From Rhizobium sp. WYJ-E13 (GTDB lineage Bacteria > Pseudomonadota > Alphaproteobacteria > Rhizobiales > Rhizobiaceae): a stretch of 64,000 nucleotides of DNA. The notes beneath the pieces are model-generated. The model saw nothing but the letters and a program-made list of their open reading frames with translations. It was not told where the DNA came from and made no database searches. The DNA lies in the NCBI RefSeq assembly GCF_018987265.1, contig NZ_CP076853.1:4286228-4350227 (forward strand), given 5' to 3'. The translations under genes and the position numbers were made by a program. The stretch's first letter is position 1. Each line of letters begins with the position of its first letter. Positions 63,213-64,000 of the stretch are shown piece after piece.

Positions 63213-64000
63213 GATTCCGCCGCCTACCACGCATATGGTTAATCCGGCGACGATTTCGTGTCAGGGGCATGACAGGAAAAATCTTTTAAAAACAATAGCT
63301 TACACAAGGATCTTTTTAAAGGTTGCGACTCCGGTCACGCAACCCGCGGCATCAAATGAGTCAAGGAGATTTTTTCTTTTTTCTTTTTATGCGTGTCCAA
63401 AATAGCCCAGTTGGGGAATCTCCTTGATTCAAAAGCGATTCTTTTTTGACGTTGGTGTGACGCCCTAAAGCGGCCACCGGAGTCAATGGCCGCGTCTTAA
63501 TTTTGCGTAAAATTCATCGTTGATCTTGCCTTTTGATCCTGCCTAAATGGCGTCCAGCAAAGGGCGCGGACATCACCTGCAGAAGTCAGTCCAAACTGCC
63601 ACGTCGGCAGGATGATGGCTCTGTGTCACTTGCAACGGAGCGGAGAGCTTCCGTTTTCTCACGCATTCGACGGCATTGTACCGTGACGTGGCTGTCACGG
63701 GACGGGGACGTTTTGTGCGCTCCGCGGCCACACGTTTTGCGTGAGGCCAGGAGAAGGGCAGGGGAAAGTGTAACATTGCGTTCGGGCTTGCGGGCGAAAA
63801 ACGAGGATCGGCCGCCAGCCTGACATAAAGGCCTTGAGACGGTTGTCGCATGACCGCGACCACCGCAGGGTTTCTTTGTCAGTCCCAAAAGGGACAGTGT
63901 TTGAGTGAACCGGCATGCGAGAGCGGCTCATGAAGATGCCGCCGGCTTTGTCAAAGCGGGGAATGATCGGGCGGCTGTCAATGAATGACCGCCCGAGGAA
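63213..64000 (+). promoter_or_regulatory. Probable dnaA upstream region rich in GANTC sites
   Basis: No coding sequence is supported in these 788 bp; the open frames in them lack start signals and conserved motifs. Visible elements: six GANTC sites at 63213, 63327, 63358, 63426, 63437 and 63480; a long-range 14-bp stem (63358-63371 with 63417-63430, one G-U pair) around a pyrimidine-rich loop; a 7-bp hairpin GGTTGCG/CGCAACC at 63321-63344; a terminator-like hairpin GCGGCCA/TGGCCGC at 63470-63493 followed by a T-rich run; and a CtrA-like TTAA-N7-TAAA at 63497-63511. Gene order suggests it precedes dnaA, just beyond the window. A small RNA between 63300 and 63500 is possible. Confidence 0.45.

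Noticed and set aside
63586..63931. Small open frames on both strands in the last 450 bp
   Set aside because: No ribosome sites and Arg/Pro/Ser-rich composition; likely leader of the next gene.

Overview
The window looks like a stretch of the main chromosome of a root-nodule type alphaproteobacterium, most probably a Rhizobium of the etli/leguminosarum group. The clues are the high G+C, the rhizobial-type phospholipid N-methyltransferase PmtA next to pyrF, the otsBA trehalose pair, the gene order mutM - enoyl-CoA hydratase - rpsT - (dnaA expected just beyond the right edge), and GANTC sites clustered in front of that last gene. Nearly everything is protein coding. I found no rRNA, tRNA, CRISPR array, intact insertion sequence or prophage. 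Genus and species are inferred from overall resemblance, not measured.

Left part (1-17.5 kb): a deacylase, a 2'-5' RNA ligase-like protein, an orphan ParA ATPase, an AT-rich patch with a decayed reading frame, guaA, a PaaI thioesterase/MTA-SAH nucleosidase pair, then an imelysin - dihaem DUF1111 - imelysin - DUF1513 operon for periplasmic iron handling with an Irr-box-like site in front. HPP membrane protein, rsmB, rlpA, an epimerase/queG pair and a GST follow. Middle (18-36 kb): uppP, an unlisted 50-codon secreted small protein, an operon pmtA - phosphatase-like - pyrF - DUF1330 - NDUFA9-like, dnaN, rsmI-yraN, gshB, a YifB ATPase, cysK, dps, transporters, an Lrp regulator, dut and prfC.

Right-centre (36-51 kb): otsBA with a LysR remnant at its 3' end, an S10-type peptidase whose best start is TTG, a GntR regulator/MFS pair controlled by a perfect 41-bp palindrome, an unlisted 23-codon ORF with its own terminator, a class II glutamine amidotransferase, coaBC, an NmrA-type oxidoreductase behind a perfect inverted repeat, a truncated SDR beside an intact LysR regulator, and a LysR/MFS divergent pair.

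The most interesting segment is 51.0-58.4 kb: a tight six-gene operon encoding homologues of histidine ammonia-lyase, a hydantoinase/allantoinase, an M20 N-carbamoyl amidohydrolase, a DUF917 protein, a TfoX-N protein and urocanase. The lyase lacks the Ala-Ser-Gly triad that makes the MIO cofactor, the urocanase homologue has Ala where urocanase has its essential Cys, and the hydantoinase homologue has Gln for the first metal-binding His. There is no imidazolonepropionase or formiminoglutamase. The set fits degradation of a modified histidine via a (thio)hydantoin to glutamate, best matched by ergothioneine catabolism, rather than a normal hut pathway. The window closes with ubiE-ubiB, mutM, an enoyl-CoA hydratase, rpsT and about 0.8 kb of probable dnaA upstream region.
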